Of a stretch of 64,000 bases of DNA, positions 33,101 to 41,088 are shown piece after piece. Numbering within the stretch: position 1 is the stretch's first letter; the number at the start of each line of letters is the position of its first letter. The stretch lies in the NCBI GenBank assembly GCA_949297125.1, contig CASFRS010000023.1, forward strand, positions 1-64,000, in the 5' to 3' direction. The stretch is from an uncultured Bacteroidales bacterium. Lineage in GTDB: Bacteria; Bacteroidota; Bacteroidia; Bacteroidales; G3-4614. The notes beneath the pieces were generated by a model. The model was not told where the DNA came from. It did not search any database and saw nothing but the letters and a program-made list of their open reading frames with translations. The position numbers and the translations under genes were made by a program.

Positions 33101-34703
33101 AGACGTTCTTCATCATCAGGTCCCATATAGGCCTGTTGGTGGTTATGGTGGTGGACTTAAGCATCTTTACGTAAAGGGAAGAGGCTGCATCGGTAACATC
33201 GGTGGAAAACTCTCCAACCTGATAGACGTTTCCGTTCTTGGTATACTCGTATGCGACGGCAAGGACCTCGTCGGAATTGAGGCGCTGGTTGAGCGATATG
33301 TACCCGAGCTGCCGGTTTATTGTATATTCGCTTTCGGTAAGCTTGCGCGCACTCTCCAGTTTTACATAATCCTGCCCGCCGGTGATGCCGTAGGCCTCAA
33401 GCGGTGCGAGAGCCTGCGAAACGAGGCTTATGTCGCGTGCATCCGGATAATTGTTGAGTATCTCGCGATACAGGGTGTTGGCATCGTTTGCCGGTACGGT
33501 ATAGGCAGCGTTGGCCTGCCAGTGGGGGTTGGAGATATGCTCCTGTTTCTCTTCGCCGAGGTCGGCGAATGCCACTATGTTGCGGGCATTGTCGTATGTG
33601 CCGCGCTTGTTGGTAACCCAGACTTCTATCCTGTTTATGGTTATACCGGAGGATATGTACGGGAGCTTGGCTATACTGGTTTCGTAGTTGTCGCGGAAAT
33701 TGTGCCCCACGAAGAAGTGGCGGTTGTCATCGTAGTTGTCGGCCGTAATGGCGTATTCGGTCAGCTGCACCCCGTTTTTAGAGTTTACGGTGGACGACTG
33801 CGACTCCTGCTGCGATACAAGGGCCGTTACGGTAAGTTTGCCGAACTGCAACTCCGTTTTTATACCGAACAGGGACGTCCCCCCCTGTATAAGGGAAGAG
33901 TTAGTGGTCATGCTGACGTTTCCGGCCTCTATGCTTTTTATTATCTGGTCTTCTTCGCCTTCGTACTTTAGGTTTAGCTTCTGGGAATCAAAGTCGAACG
34001 TGGCATCGGTATTGTAATTCATCGCGAAGTTCAATTTGTCGCCTACCGATGCTGTTATGTTGGCCTGTATCTTTTCATCGAAGTCGAAGTACGTCTTTTT
34101 GCGTGCTTCGGCCGACAGCGCGGGGTTGTCGGTCTTGTTGGTCTTTATGGAGAGCACCAGTTCGGCCGTTCCCTGCGTTGTTATCCTCACTCCGCCAGGG
34201 CCGAACACCTTGTCGAGAGGCCCGAGGTTGAACTGCATGTCGAATATGTCGAACTTCTTTTTCCCCTCCCCTACGTTCTCATTGTTCTTTTCGTGATAAT
34301 ACGCCTGCATCGACTTGCGCAGCGAATAATCGCTGTACTCCTTTGGCGTAAGCATGAACGGTGTGGTTATCTCCATGCCGGAAACCTGGGTGCGGATTAC
34401 GTAACACCCTGTCTTGGTGTCGTATTCCACTACCGACTTTACATTTTCGGGGGTCTCGAGGTCTGCGGGGGTTACAGGGTCGAGGTCGTCGTAACTTTCA
34501 ATCGTCGTCTTCTTTACCGAGTATCTCGGTTTTTCGTGCCTGGGCTGGCGCGCGGAGGATGTGTTGCGTACGGATATGGTATCGGTGGATATTACCCTTT
34601 CGGCATCCTGGGGGGCGATATATGCGGCAAAAGCGGAATATGGTAATATTCCGCCGACCGTTATGACAATTATATATATGAGTAATATCCTGGCTCTTTC
34701 CAT
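27186..34703 (-). CDS. sprA: Type IX secretion outer-membrane translocon SprA/Sov
   Basis: At 2505 residues this is by far the largest gene here and matches the unusual size of SprA/Sov (about 2,400-2,500). A leader (MERARILLIYIIVITVGG to about residue 27) is followed by a SprA N-terminal region (FNLGPLDKVFGPGGVRI, QGTAELVLSIKTNK). A very long beta-strand-rich body ends NLTRRQQ, as expected for a 36-strand barrel. SprA is the outer-membrane channel for proteins with C-terminal sorting domains, such as the beta-galactosidase at 2.9-7.7 kb. The frame is intact. It starts 64 bases after the ruvA stop on the same strand, a neighbour pair I recall as conserved in Bacteroidetes. Confidence 0.95.
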   Translation of the reverse strand: MERARILLIYIIVITVGGILPYSAFAAYIAPQDAERVISTDTISVRNTSSARQPRHEKPRYSVKKTTIESYDDLDPVTPADLETPENVKSVVEYDTKTGCYVIRTQVSGMEITTPFMLTPKEYSDYSLRKSMQAYYHEKNNENVGEGKKKFDIFDMQFNLGPLDKVFGPGGVRITTQGTAELVLSIKTNKTDNPALSAEARKKTYFDFDEKIQANITASVGDKLNFAMNYNTDATFDFDSQKLNLKYEGEEDQIIKSIEAGNVSMTTNSSLIQGGTSLFGIKTELQFGKLTVTALVSQQESQSSTVNSKNGVQLTEYAITADNYDDNRHFFVGHNFRDNYETSIAKLPYISSGITINRIEVWVTNKRGTYDNARNIVAFADLGEEKQEHISNPHWQANAAYTVPANDANTLYREILNNYPDARDISLVSQALAPLEAYGITGGQDYVKLESARKLTESEYTINRQLGYISLNQRLNSDEVLAVAYEYTKNGNVYQVGEFSTDVTDAASSLYVKMLKSTTITTNRPIWDLMMKNVYSLDAYQVQKEKFKMQVYFRNDTAGTSVTYMSIGNIVGKQLLSVMNLDRLDSNNEANPDGVFDFVEGYTVSTARGKIIFPVLEPFGSFLKKAIGENVPDVDKYIYQELYDSTKTVAAQYTDKNKFSLQGEYKASSGSTIQLNAQNVARGSVKVTAGGVTLVENVDYTVDYTMGTVTIINQSYVDSGTAIQVSLESQELFNMQRKTLVGLDLNYAITKDFRIGATIMHMGEKPLTDKLTVGNEVINNTIWGINTSYTTEFQWLTNLLNRIPTVNATAPSKLTFNAEFAQLIPSTKKSEAMSYIDDFEYSQSQIDIRLPYSWTICSTPAMFPESSLTNDINYGKNRALFNWYYIDRIFTDRNSSLTPAHLKNDLEQLSNHYVREVQSTEVFPNRELSYGETSLLQVLNLSFYPTERGPYALDGTNVNPDGTLQNPEQRWGGMMRKMDNTDFETANIEYLQFWMLDPFIYDKDNGGYLYFNFGEISEDILKDGKKSFENGLPIDGDQSQVSTTVWGKVSRQQSLTYAFDNASGSRALQDVGLNGLSSEEEKTFGAYAAYLEQLRAVLSPETLNRYQLDQFSPLNNPGGDKYGYFRSIEYDDNQASILERYKRYNGTEGNSMPSEEVSDPYYQASKSVPDVEDINQDNTLDEYERYYQYGVKITPEDLQVGRNYITAEQESTVTLRNGQTATVKWYQFKIPLKEDIGDGSHMPRETFGSIQDFKTIRFARVFMTGFKKEIHLRFASMELVRGDWRSYTLRLHNDDKGGGTTLPAEGDLDVSVVNIEENAGQEPVNYVLPPGVTRLVSSDQSQITQLNEQAISMKVTGLPSKNARAIYKNSGLDVRNYERLQMFVHAEKLINDDTNLRNGEVAAFVRIGSDARSNYYEYEVPLNLTPAGRYNTYNENDQEAVWPTENMLDFPLSLLTDVKKARNAARSRGENGVSYTEPYYMYDPDNPRNKVTVVGNPSLSNMATVMIGVRNNSATEKDIVVWVNELRLSGFNQDGGWGVKADINLNISDIGTIAGGTHIETAGFGAVDQTLNNRRMEDYYQYNFSFLIDAGRFLPEKWKLTSPLYYSYYEERNMPKYNPLDEDILMRDALETAATAHERDSIKNLALDRSRTRSFSLSGFKFDIKSKNPMPWDPANFTASYSSNKQDNQSPTTEYENSRDRRFNLAYMYTPYIKPWRPFGKMKSTSKHLAPFKEMSVNYAPSSISFSTNISRYYHEQQERNLENDAYSRIPVSVNKNFYWDRQFSIQWNPIRCTTLSLSTMTNAQVEEPTGVVNKRLYPDEFRDWKETVMKSIWELGTPWKYTQSFNATLDVPLSRSPIMDWVNIQGTYSSNYQWDRGAYIDEETRVGNTINNQAQLGINGKFNFETLYNKSKYLKAVNRKFSGSARSSRRRTPARTSSSTRKLQDNNKIEKKITLSKDSATVVEHNLDTRKLRVAGRTADGRLYQIKYKAINKNAIRISNLDSVEITLNIVRTNPVQANKEDSKLYKTGEYLARFAMMLRNLNVQYKYTSSMTLPSFTSDVADILGQNTATSSLSPGLDFAFGMPGNRYLDKAINNGWVITNDSSLVSPAVMATSRNLMIDALVEPIKGFKITLTATYSKSDNSQVQFMFDGRPTTRGGSFSMTTVGLSTALRKINAGSGYQSDAFDKFLQYRDKIAARMESAYRGVRYPSAQYINQLSLAGHLYDPSIGGVNKSSGDVMIPAFIAAYTGKSADKVELSAFPSLKSMLPNWRVTYDGLGKLTRMKKVFKSFTLSHAYTCVYSVGAYSSYLNWTDAGNGYGFVKDEQTGNPVPSSPYDIGSVVITESFAPLIGVDMTLKSGVTLRTSYKDSRTVTLSPSAGQIVESYSRELTVGAGYTFVNLSIGRGGSSAPGGFSSDLRLQADFSYRTSTALIRKIEANFTQATSGTKLWSLKVSANYAVSQMITLKAFYEHQVNTPLISSTSYPVTDISYGIAVQLNLTRRQQ

Positions 34704-34767
34704 TTGAAAACCGCAACTCTCCGGCTTTGGCAGGCAGCAGGGAGAGGGGTTTTCCTGCTTCGCTCTT

Positions 34768-35349
34768 TCAGAGCATCTTGAGCGCGGCCTTTATTATCTC
34801 TTCCACCTTTGCCGCCGGCCTCTCTTTCTGTATGGCCTGAACCACTTTTCGTGCTGCAGGCTGCGGGTAACCCAACATGGCGAGCGCCGCCACTGCCTCT
34901 TCTTGTTCCTCCCGCCCGGATTGCATTCCTACTATAAACGGAGAAGTGTCCTGTTTTATTTTATCCTTGAGGTCAACAATTATGCGTTCGGCCGTTTTCG
35001 CGCCTATCCCCTTCACCGATTTGAGCACCGAAACGTTGGCCGATGCGATTACCTGCTCCATTTCAGCCGCCGTGAAGGACGAGAGTATTACCCTTGCCGT
35101 ATTGGGGCCGACGCCCGAAACGGATATCAGCAACAGGAATATTTCGCGCTCGCGCGTATCCTTGAAACCGTACAGCAGGTGGGCATCCTCGCGTATGGCC
35201 TCGTATATGTAGAGCCTCGCCTCTTTCCCTACGGCAAGAGAGCTGTATGTGGTCAGCGATATGTTCACCTGATACCCTATGCCGTTGCATTCTGTTACGG
35301 CCATTGCAGGGGTCAGTTCGGTAATTTTCCCGTTAATGTATTCTATCAT
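34768..35349 (-). CDS. ruvA: Holliday junction branch migration protein RuvA
   Basis: The 193-residue protein has the OB-fold N-terminal domain (MIEYINGKITELTPAMAV), the tandem helix-hairpin-helix region (ISVSGVGPNTARVILSS, VKGIGAKTAERIIVDL) and the C-terminal RuvB-contacting three-helix domain (ALAMLGYPQPAARKVVQAI). RuvA binds four-way DNA junctions and loads the RuvB motor. The length is normal. It lies just upstream of sprA on the minus strand and is divergent from ruvC at 35.8 kb, with tRNA-Ala between them. Confidence 0.95.
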   Translation of the reverse strand: MIEYINGKITELTPAMAVTECNGIGYQVNISLTTYSSLAVGKEARLYIYEAIREDAHLLYGFKDTREREIFLLLISVSGVGPNTARVILSSFTAAEMEQVIASANVSVLKSVKGIGAKTAERIIVDLKDKIKQDTSPFIVGMQSGREEQEEAVAALAMLGYPQPAARKVVQAIQKERPAAKVEEIIKAALKML

Positions 35350-35538
35350 CTGCGTTTTTCTCTATTTGACGGCATAAATGTAGTTATTTTATACGATACG
35401 GCAAGAACCGGACGGTTGCGCCGGACGCCACGGCCACCCTTACCCACGCCTTTTCCGCCGGCGGCAGACGCCGCTATACGACAAGAGCCGGAATCTCACG
35501 AACCCGACTCTCTTTTGAAGTCATGAAAAACACATTAC

Positions 35539-35585
35539 AAATTCCATTACTCCACAGTATATTAAAATGCGGAATAATGGAATTT
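35539..35585 (-). terminator. Hairpin downstream of tRNA-Ala
   Basis: On the minus strand AAATTCCATTATTCCGCA pairs with TGTGGAGTAATGGAATTT (18 pairs, two of them G-U) across an 11-base loop, followed by GTAATGTG and five T. It lies 39 bases past the tRNA and is a likely terminator, although the T-run is delayed. Confidence 0.5.
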
Positions 35586-35624
35586 ATACTTTATGCCACG
35601 ACTTTATGTCTGTGCTGTTACGGG

Positions 35625-35698
35625 TGGAGTATAGCGGACTCGAACCGCTCACCTCGACACTGCCAGTGTCGCGCTCTAGCCAGATGAGCTAATACCCC
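35625..35698 (-). tRNA. tRNA-Ala (anticodon GGC)
   Basis: The 74-base minus-strand sequence folds as a full cloverleaf. The acceptor stem GGGGTAT pairs with ATACTCC, the D-arm starts GCTC, and the anticodon stem CGACA/TGTCG holds the loop CTGGCAG with anticodon GGC. The T-arm contains GGTTCGAGTCC. The discriminator is A and the 3' CCA is not encoded. A -7 box (TATCTTTG) lies 28 bases upstream. Confidence 0.95.
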
Positions 35699-35725
35699 TT
35701 TTCCTGCTTTCGCCTTTCCGGGGGA

Positions 35726-35733
35726 CAAAGATA
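35726..35733 (-). promoter_or_regulatory. -7 box of tRNA-Ala
   Basis: TATCTTTG on the minus strand matches the -7 consensus and is spaced so that transcription would begin about 20 bases before the tRNA. The -33 site at 19 bases is poor (CATG on the plus strand). Confidence 0.45.
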
Positions 35734-35776
35734 ACAGTATTTTTTACAATAGCATGAATAGGAGACTATTTTTTTT

Positions 35777-35784
35777 TACTTTTG
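35777..35784 (+). promoter_or_regulatory. Likely -7 box of ruvC-metH
   Basis: TACTTTTG matches TAnnTTTG and lies 45 bases before the ruvC ATG at 35830. No clear -33 site is seen. Confidence 0.4.
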
Positions 35785-35829
35785 TGCATCTGTTGCAGAC
35801 TTATCGGAAATTTTCGCCTGGTGCAACAT

Positions 35830-36393
35830 ATGGAAAAAAAGAGAGACAGGATTATTGGCATAGACCCCGGAACCAACGTTATGGGATACGGTCTGCTTGA
35901 GACAGACGGCAAGAAGGTGTCGCTTGTGGCCATGGGGACGATGAAACTGAACCGGTTCGAGAACCACTACGTCCGTCTGAACCGCATTTACGAAAGGGTC
36001 TCGGGCCTTATAGCGCAGTACTCCCCTTCGTGCATGGCTATCGAATCGCCGTTTTTCGGAAAAAACGTACAGTCGATGCTCAAACTCGGCCGGGCCCAGG
36101 GTGTCGCAATGGCGGCAGCCATCCATTTCGGGATACCCATAACGGAATACGCCCCTCTGAAAATAAAACTGGCCGTTACGGGTAACGGCGGAGCATCGAA
36201 AGAACAGGTGGCGGAGATGATTAAGCGTATCCTTAAGATTCCTGATGAAGATATGGCGCCGCAACTGGACGCTACCGATGCGGTAGGAGCGGCTCTTTGC
36301 CACTTTTACCAGTTGACGTCCCCGATAACGGCGTCGAAATGCGGAAGCTGGAAAGACTACATAGCCAAAAATCCTGATAAAGTTGTCAAATAA
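35830..36393 (+). CDS. ruvC: Crossover junction endodeoxyribonuclease RuvC
   Basis: I start at the ATG at 35830 ([19 protein letters not shown], 187 residues); the 16 codons before it are not typical of the family. Catalytic acidic residues are visible in GIDPGT (D12), [10 protein letters not shown], and [12 protein letters not shown] near the C-terminus. RuvC cuts Holliday junctions symmetrically as a dimer at the end of homologous recombination, working with RuvAB; ruvA lies 0.5 kb away in the opposite direction. metH begins 11 bases after its stop codon, so the two are probably on one transcript despite unrelated roles. Confidence 0.95.
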   Translation: MEKKRDRIIGIDPGTNVMGYGLLETDGKKVSLVAMGTMKLNRFENHYVRLNRIYERVSGLIAQYSPSCMAIESPFFGKNVQSMLKLGRAQGVAMAAAIHFGIPITEYAPLKIKLAVTGNGGASKEQVAEMIKRILKIPDEDMAPQLDATDAVGAALCHFYQLTSPITASKCGSWKDYIAKNPDKVVK

Positions 36394-36404
36394 AATATAT
36401 AGGG

Positions 36405-39400
36405 ATGTCTAAAAGTAAACCGGATATAAGAGAACTTCTAAAAAACAGGGTTCTGGTACTTGACGGCGCCATGGGAACTATGATTCAGCAGCGGCGTCTG
36501 AACGAGGCGGATTTCAGAGGTTCGCTGTTTGCCAGCCACGGACTTGAGATGAAAGGGAACAACGATATTCTCGTTCTTACCAACCCCGACATAATATATG
36601 ACATCCACACGGCATACCTCGAAGCCGGCGCCGATATAATAGAGACCGACACGTTCAATGCCACATCGGTATGCATGGCCGATTACGGCGTCGAGAACCA
36701 TGTTACGGAAATAAACAGGAGAGCCGCGGAAATTGCGGCGGAGGCTGCCGACCGGTTCTCCTCTGCTGACAAGCCCCGATACGTGGCTGGCAGCATCGGC
36801 CCCACCAATAAAAGCTGTTCTATATCGCCCGATGTGGAAAACCCTGCAGCAAGAAGCATATCGTACGACGGGCTGTTCGAGGCATACCGCCAACAGATTG
36901 CGGCATTGACGGAGGGGGGCGTGGACCTGCTGCTTATGGAAACGGTATTCGACACTCTTAACGCAAAATGCGCCCTGGATGCTGCAGAAGAGGTTTTCGC
37001 CTCATGCGGGAAACGGTTGCCGATAATGCTGTCGCTTACGGTTGCCGACCGCGGCGGGAGGACTTTGTCGGGACAGACGATAGATGCATTCCTTGCCTCT
37101 GTGGCGCATGCCGAACTCCTTTCGATAGGGATAAACTGCTCTTTCGGGGCAAGGGAGATCCTGCCGTTCCTAAGGGAAGTGTCGGAAAAATCCGGATGTT
37201 TCGTGTCGGTTCATCCCAACGCCGGGCTTCCGAACCGCTTCGGCGAATATGATGAAACGCCCGAAACCATGCTGGCAGACATACGCCCGTATCTGGAGGA
37301 GCGGTTGGTCAATATCATAGGGGGGTGCTGCGGGACTACGCCCGGACATATAGCCCTGATTGCCCGTGCGGCAGCCGGTGCAAAACCGCACGTCCCGGCG
37401 GCAGGACACAAAGGGCTTGTCCTTTCGGGCCTGGAACCGCTCGCCGTAAACCGCTCCAGCAATTTCATAAATGTAGGCGAACGGTGCAATGTGGCCGGTT
37501 CGAGAAAATTCCTGAGACTCATAAACGAAAAGAACTACGACGAAGCCTTGCGGATTGCCCGCAAACAGGTGGAGGATGGAGCGCAGGTCATAGACGTGAA
37601 CATGGACGACGGGATGCTGGACGCCCGCGCCGAAATGGTGAATTTCCTGAACCTCATATCGTCCGACCCGGATATATGCCGCGTACCCGTAATGGTCGAT
37701 TCGTCGAAATGGGACGTCATAGAAGCCGGCCTTAAGTGTCTGCAGGGGAAATCCATAGTAAATTCTATAAGCCTGAAAGAGGGAGAGACCGCCTTCCTTG
37801 AACATGCCGCCCGCATAAAGAGGCTCGGGGCAGCCATGGTGGTTATGGCTTTCGACGAAGAGGGCCAGGCCGATACTTTTGAAAGGAAAACCGCGGTATG
37901 CAAAAGGGCATACGCACTGCTGACGGAAAAAGCCGGAGTCCCGCCCGAAGACATAATATTCGACCCCAATGTGCTGGCCGTCGCCACGGGTATCGACAGC
38001 CACCGCAAATACGCTGCGGATTTTATCCGTGCAGTGAAATGGATTAAGGAGAACCTGAAAGGGGCTAAGGTGAGCGGAGGCATAAGCAACCTCTCTTTTT
38101 CTTTCAGGGGGAACAACTATATCCGCGAAGCGATGCATGCCGTATTCCTTTTCCATGCCATAAAGGAGGGGATGGACATGGGAATAGTGAATCCCGCCTC
38201 GACTCTGACGTACAACGACATTCCGGATGATGTACGGGAAGCCGTCGAAGACGTCATCTTCGACAGAAGGGATGATGCCACTGAGCGGCTTATAGCCGTT
38301 GCATCCCGTATAAACGGGTCTATGGCAGGCGGAAAAGAGAACCTGCACAACGATGCGCCGGCAGACAGGAGTGTGGAGGAACGACTTGTGCACGCCCTTG
38401 TAAAAGGGGTGGCCGACAACCTTAACGACGACATAATGGAGGGGGTAAGGAAATACGGCAGTGCGGTGGCCGTTATAGAAAAACCTCTTATGGCGGGAAT
38501 GGGGACCGTAGGACGGCTTTTCGGCGAAGGGAAGATGTTCCTGCCGCAGGTTGTAAAGAGCGCGCGCGTAATGAAACAGGCCGTAGAGATCCTGCAGCCG
38601 CTTATAGAAAAGGAAAAAGGAGATGCCGCCACGGGGGCATCGGCCGGGAAAATCGTTGTAGCCACCGTAAAGGGAGACGTGCATGATATAGGGAAAAATA
38701 TCGTCTCGGTAATTCTCGCCTGCAACAACTACGAAGTCATAGACCTCGGGGTCATGGTCCCGGCAGACAGGATTATAGACACGGCCGTAGAGACGGGGGC
38801 GGATATAATCGGCCTGAGCGGATTGATCACCCCGTCGCTGGAGGAGATGTGCCGGATAGCCTCGGAAATGGAACGGCGGGGGTTGAAAATCCCCCTGATC
38901 ATAGGCGGTGCAACTACATCGGAGCTGCATACTGCTGTAAAGATAGCCCCGCTGTACAGCGGGGCAGTGATATATGCAAAGGATGCCTCGCAAGACCCTC
39001 TAATAGCAGCTAAACTGCTGAACCCGACCTTGAGGGATGAGTTCGTCAAGGAAACGAAGGAGCGTCAGAAGCGGTTGCGCGAAGGGAGGCCGGAGAGGGT
39101 TACTGTCCCTCTGGAGGAGGCCGAGAAGAAGAAGTTTGTAATGGACTGGAGCAGTTACCGTCCGACAAAGCCTGCACGGACAGGTGTCCCGTCGTATATT
39201 TCGTTCGGCGTAGGCGAGCTCGTGGATTACATAAACTGGATTCCGTTCTTTTCGTTATGGAAATTGGGCGGCAAGTATGCTTCGGTTGCACATGCCGGAG
39301 GATGCGGAAGATGCCGTACCGCATGGCTTGCCCGATTCCCGCAGGAAGAGAGGGAAAGGGCGGAAGAGGCAATGCGGCTTTACACCGATGCGGCGGATAT

Positions 39401-40103
39401 GCTGAAAGAGATTTCAACCGATGCCGAATGCCGCATAAGCGCCTGTGTGGTCATAAACCGGGCCTGTTCGGCCGGCAACCGCATAGATATTTTTACGGGC
39501 AACGGAAAAACAAGAATACCCACGCTGAGGCAACAGGAATTGAAACAGGATGCTGATGCGGTATATTTTTCGCTGGCCGATTTCATTGCCCCAGAGACTT
39601 CTGGCATAGAGGACTATATAGGAGTTTTTGCCGTTACTTCGGGAGACGGAATAGCCTCGCGCATAGAACGGCTGAAACACGACGGCGACGATTACCGCTC
39701 GTTGCTGCTGCAGTCGTTGTCGGACCGCCTGGCCGAAGCGGGAGCGGCCCTGCTGCATTACAGGGTAAGGCACGACATATGGGGATTCGCCCCCGACGAG
39801 CAGCCCGACCCGGCCGCCATGCTGCATGACGATATTACAGGGATAAGGCCTGCCGTAGGGTATCCGTCGCTGCCAGACCAGTCGCTGATATTCGAGTTGG
39901 CCCGGATTGTCGATTTCGAGAAGACGGGGATAAGCATTACCGAGAACGGCGCGATGTCGCCGTCATCATCGGTTGCAGGGCTTATAATAGCAAACCCGGA
40001 GGCGCGCTATTTTGTTGTAAAAGCAGGAGAAGAGCAACTGAAGGCATACCTTGCCGAGCGTGGCCTGTCGCCCGAGGAAGGGAGGAAATGGGTATCGGCT
40101 TAA
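36405..40103 (+). CDS. metH: Cobalamin-dependent methionine synthase
   Basis: The 1232-residue protein has all four modules of MetH. The homocysteine domain (1-~320) has zinc ligands in GINCSFG and GGCCGTT (C308, C309). The methyltetrahydrofolate domain begins FINVGERCNV (from residue ~353). The cobalamin cap and B12 domain carry KGDVHDIGKN, with the cobalt-binding H760. The C-terminal reactivation domain (~895-1232) has HAGGCGRCRTAW and YRVRHDIWGFAPDE. The enzyme moves the methyl group of 5-methyltetrahydrofolate to homocysteine through methylcobalamin. I see no cobalamin riboswitch upstream; it follows ruvC by 11 bases. It adds to the evidence for cobalamin use in this organism. Confidence 0.97.
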   Translation: MSKSKPDIRELLKNRVLVLDGAMGTMIQQRRLNEADFRGSLFASHGLEMKGNNDILVLTNPDIIYDIHTAYLEAGADIIETDTFNATSVCMADYGVENHVTEINRRAAEIAAEAADRFSSADKPRYVAGSIGPTNKSCSISPDVENPAARSISYDGLFEAYRQQIAALTEGGVDLLLMETVFDTLNAKCALDAAEEVFASCGKRLPIMLSLTVADRGGRTLSGQTIDAFLASVAHAELLSIGINCSFGAREILPFLREVSEKSGCFVSVHPNAGLPNRFGEYDETPETMLADIRPYLEERLVNIIGGCCGTTPGHIALIARAAAGAKPHVPAAGHKGLVLSGLEPLAVNRSSNFINVGERCNVAGSRKFLRLINEKNYDEALRIARKQVEDGAQVIDVNMDDGMLDARAEMVNFLNLISSDPDICRVPVMVDSSKWDVIEAGLKCLQGKSIVNSISLKEGETAFLEHAARIKRLGAAMVVMAFDEEGQADTFERKTAVCKRAYALLTEKAGVPPEDIIFDPNVLAVATGIDSHRKYAADFIRAVKWIKENLKGAKVSGGISNLSFSFRGNNYIREAMHAVFLFHAIKEGMDMGIVNPASTLTYNDIPDDVREAVEDVIFDRRDDATERLIAVASRINGSMAGGKENLHNDAPADRSVEERLVHALVKGVADNLNDDIMEGVRKYGSAVAVIEKPLMAGMGTVGRLFGEGKMFLPQVVKSARVMKQAVEILQPLIEKEKGDAATGASAGKIVVATVKGDVHDIGKNIVSVILACNNYEVIDLGVMVPADRIIDTAVETGADIIGLSGLITPSLEEMCRIASEMERRGLKIPLIIGGATTSELHTAVKIAPLYSGAVIYAKDASQDPLIAAKLLNPTLRDEFVKETKERQKRLREGRPERVTVPLEEAEKKKFVMDWSSYRPTKPARTGVPSYISFGVGELVDYINWIPFFSLWKLGGKYASVAHAGGCGRCRTAWLARFPQEERERAEEAMRLYTDAADMLKEISTDAECRISACVVINRACSAGNRIDIFTGNGKTRIPTLRQQELKQDADAVYFSLADFIAPETSGIEDYIGVFAVTSGDGIASRIERLKHDGDDYRSLLLQSLSDRLAEAGAALLHYRVRHDIWGFAPDEQPDPAAMLHDDITGIRPAVGYPSLPDQSLIFELARIVDFEKTGISITENGAMSPSSSVAGLIIANPEARYFVVKAGEEQLKAYLAERGLSPEEGRKWVSA

Positions 40104-40122
40104 CAAAAAGTAAATACCGGGG

Positions 40123-40154
40123 TTTCGCCTTTTTACATTAATGTATTATTTTTG
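40123..40154 (+). promoter_or_regulatory. Promoter of ddh-lgt
   Basis: TTTC (40123-40126), 20 bases and TATTTTTG (40147-40154) fit the -33/-7 pattern with one mismatch in the -33. The ATG of ddh is at 40191. Confidence 0.55.
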
Positions 40155-40190
40155 CAAGCCATCAATTTTAAACTTATTATTTTTAAGCAT

Positions 40191-41087
40191 ATGGACAAGA
40201 AAAGAGTTGCCGTAGTCGGATACGGAAATATAGGGAGATATGTTGTGGAAGCCCTCGAGGCCGCTCCCGATTTTGAAATTGCCGGCATTGTTCGCCGCAA
40301 TGCAAGTGTCGTTCCCGCAGAAATAAGCAAATACCCGGTAGTGGGGGACATAGACGAACTTGAAAGGGTAGATGTTGCCGTACTTGCCACCCCTACCCGC
40401 AAAGTGGAAGAGTATGCCGAAAAGATTCTGGCCAAAGGCATCAACACAGTGGACAGTTTTGACATACATACCGAGATTGCCGGTTTGCGCAAACGCCTGG
40501 GCGCCATTGCCGAAAAAAACGGCACTGTCGCCATAATCTCGGCAGGCTGGGATCCGGGAAGCGACTCGGTTGTACGTACCCTTATGGAGGCTGCCGCGCC
40601 CAAAGGAATCACATACACCAACTTCGGCCCGGGCATGAGCATGGGGCATACCGTTGCCGTTAAAAGCATAGAAGGGGTCAAGGCCGCCCTTTCGATGACC
40701 ATACCCCTCGGTACGGGAATCCATCGCCGCATGGTTTACATAGAGGTTGCCGAAGGTTACGACTTCGACACCGTTGCAAAGAACATCAAGAGCGACCCGT
40801 ACTTCGCAAACGACGAGACTCACGTAACCAGGGTCGATTCGGTAGAGAACCTGCTGGATATGGGCCACGGAGTACAGATGATACGCAAAGGGGTTTCGGG
40901 CAAGACCCAGAACCAGCTTTTTGAATTCAACATGAAGATAAACAACCCTGCCCTGACAGCCCAGATTCTCGTAGGCACGGCAAGGGCCTCGTTCAGACAG
41001 AAACCCGGCTGCTATACCATGCCGGAAGTTCCGGTTATAGACCTGCTGCCGGGAGACAGGGACGAGTGGATTTCACACCTTGTATAA
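40191..41087 (+). CDS. ddh: meso-Diaminopimelate dehydrogenase
   Basis: I start at the ATG at 40191 (MDKKRVAVVGYGNIGRYVV, 298 residues) because the Rossmann fold begins there. The N-terminal domain binds NADP (GYGNIG); VDSFDIH and SAGWDPGSDS are family signatures near the substrate pocket, and NFGPGMSMGHTVAVK follows. The enzyme makes meso-diaminopimelate in one step from tetrahydrodipicolinate, ammonia and NADPH (the direct dehydrogenase route), feeding lysine and peptidoglycan synthesis. The gene has its own promoter, and lgt starts one base after its stop. The reaction consumes ammonia, which fits with gdhA and amt elsewhere in the window. Confidence 0.93.
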   Translation: MDKKRVAVVGYGNIGRYVVEALEAAPDFEIAGIVRRNASVVPAEISKYPVVGDIDELERVDVAVLATPTRKVEEYAEKILAKGINTVDSFDIHTEIAGLRKRLGAIAEKNGTVAIISAGWDPGSDSVVRTLMEAAAPKGITYTNFGPGMSMGHTVAVKSIEGVKAALSMTIPLGTGIHRRMVYIEVAEGYDFDTVAKNIKSDPYFANDETHVTRVDSVENLLDMGHGVQMIRKGVSGKTQNQLFEFNMKINNPALTAQILVGTARASFRQKPGCYTMPEVPVIDLLPGDRDEWISHLV

Positions 41088-41088
41088 G

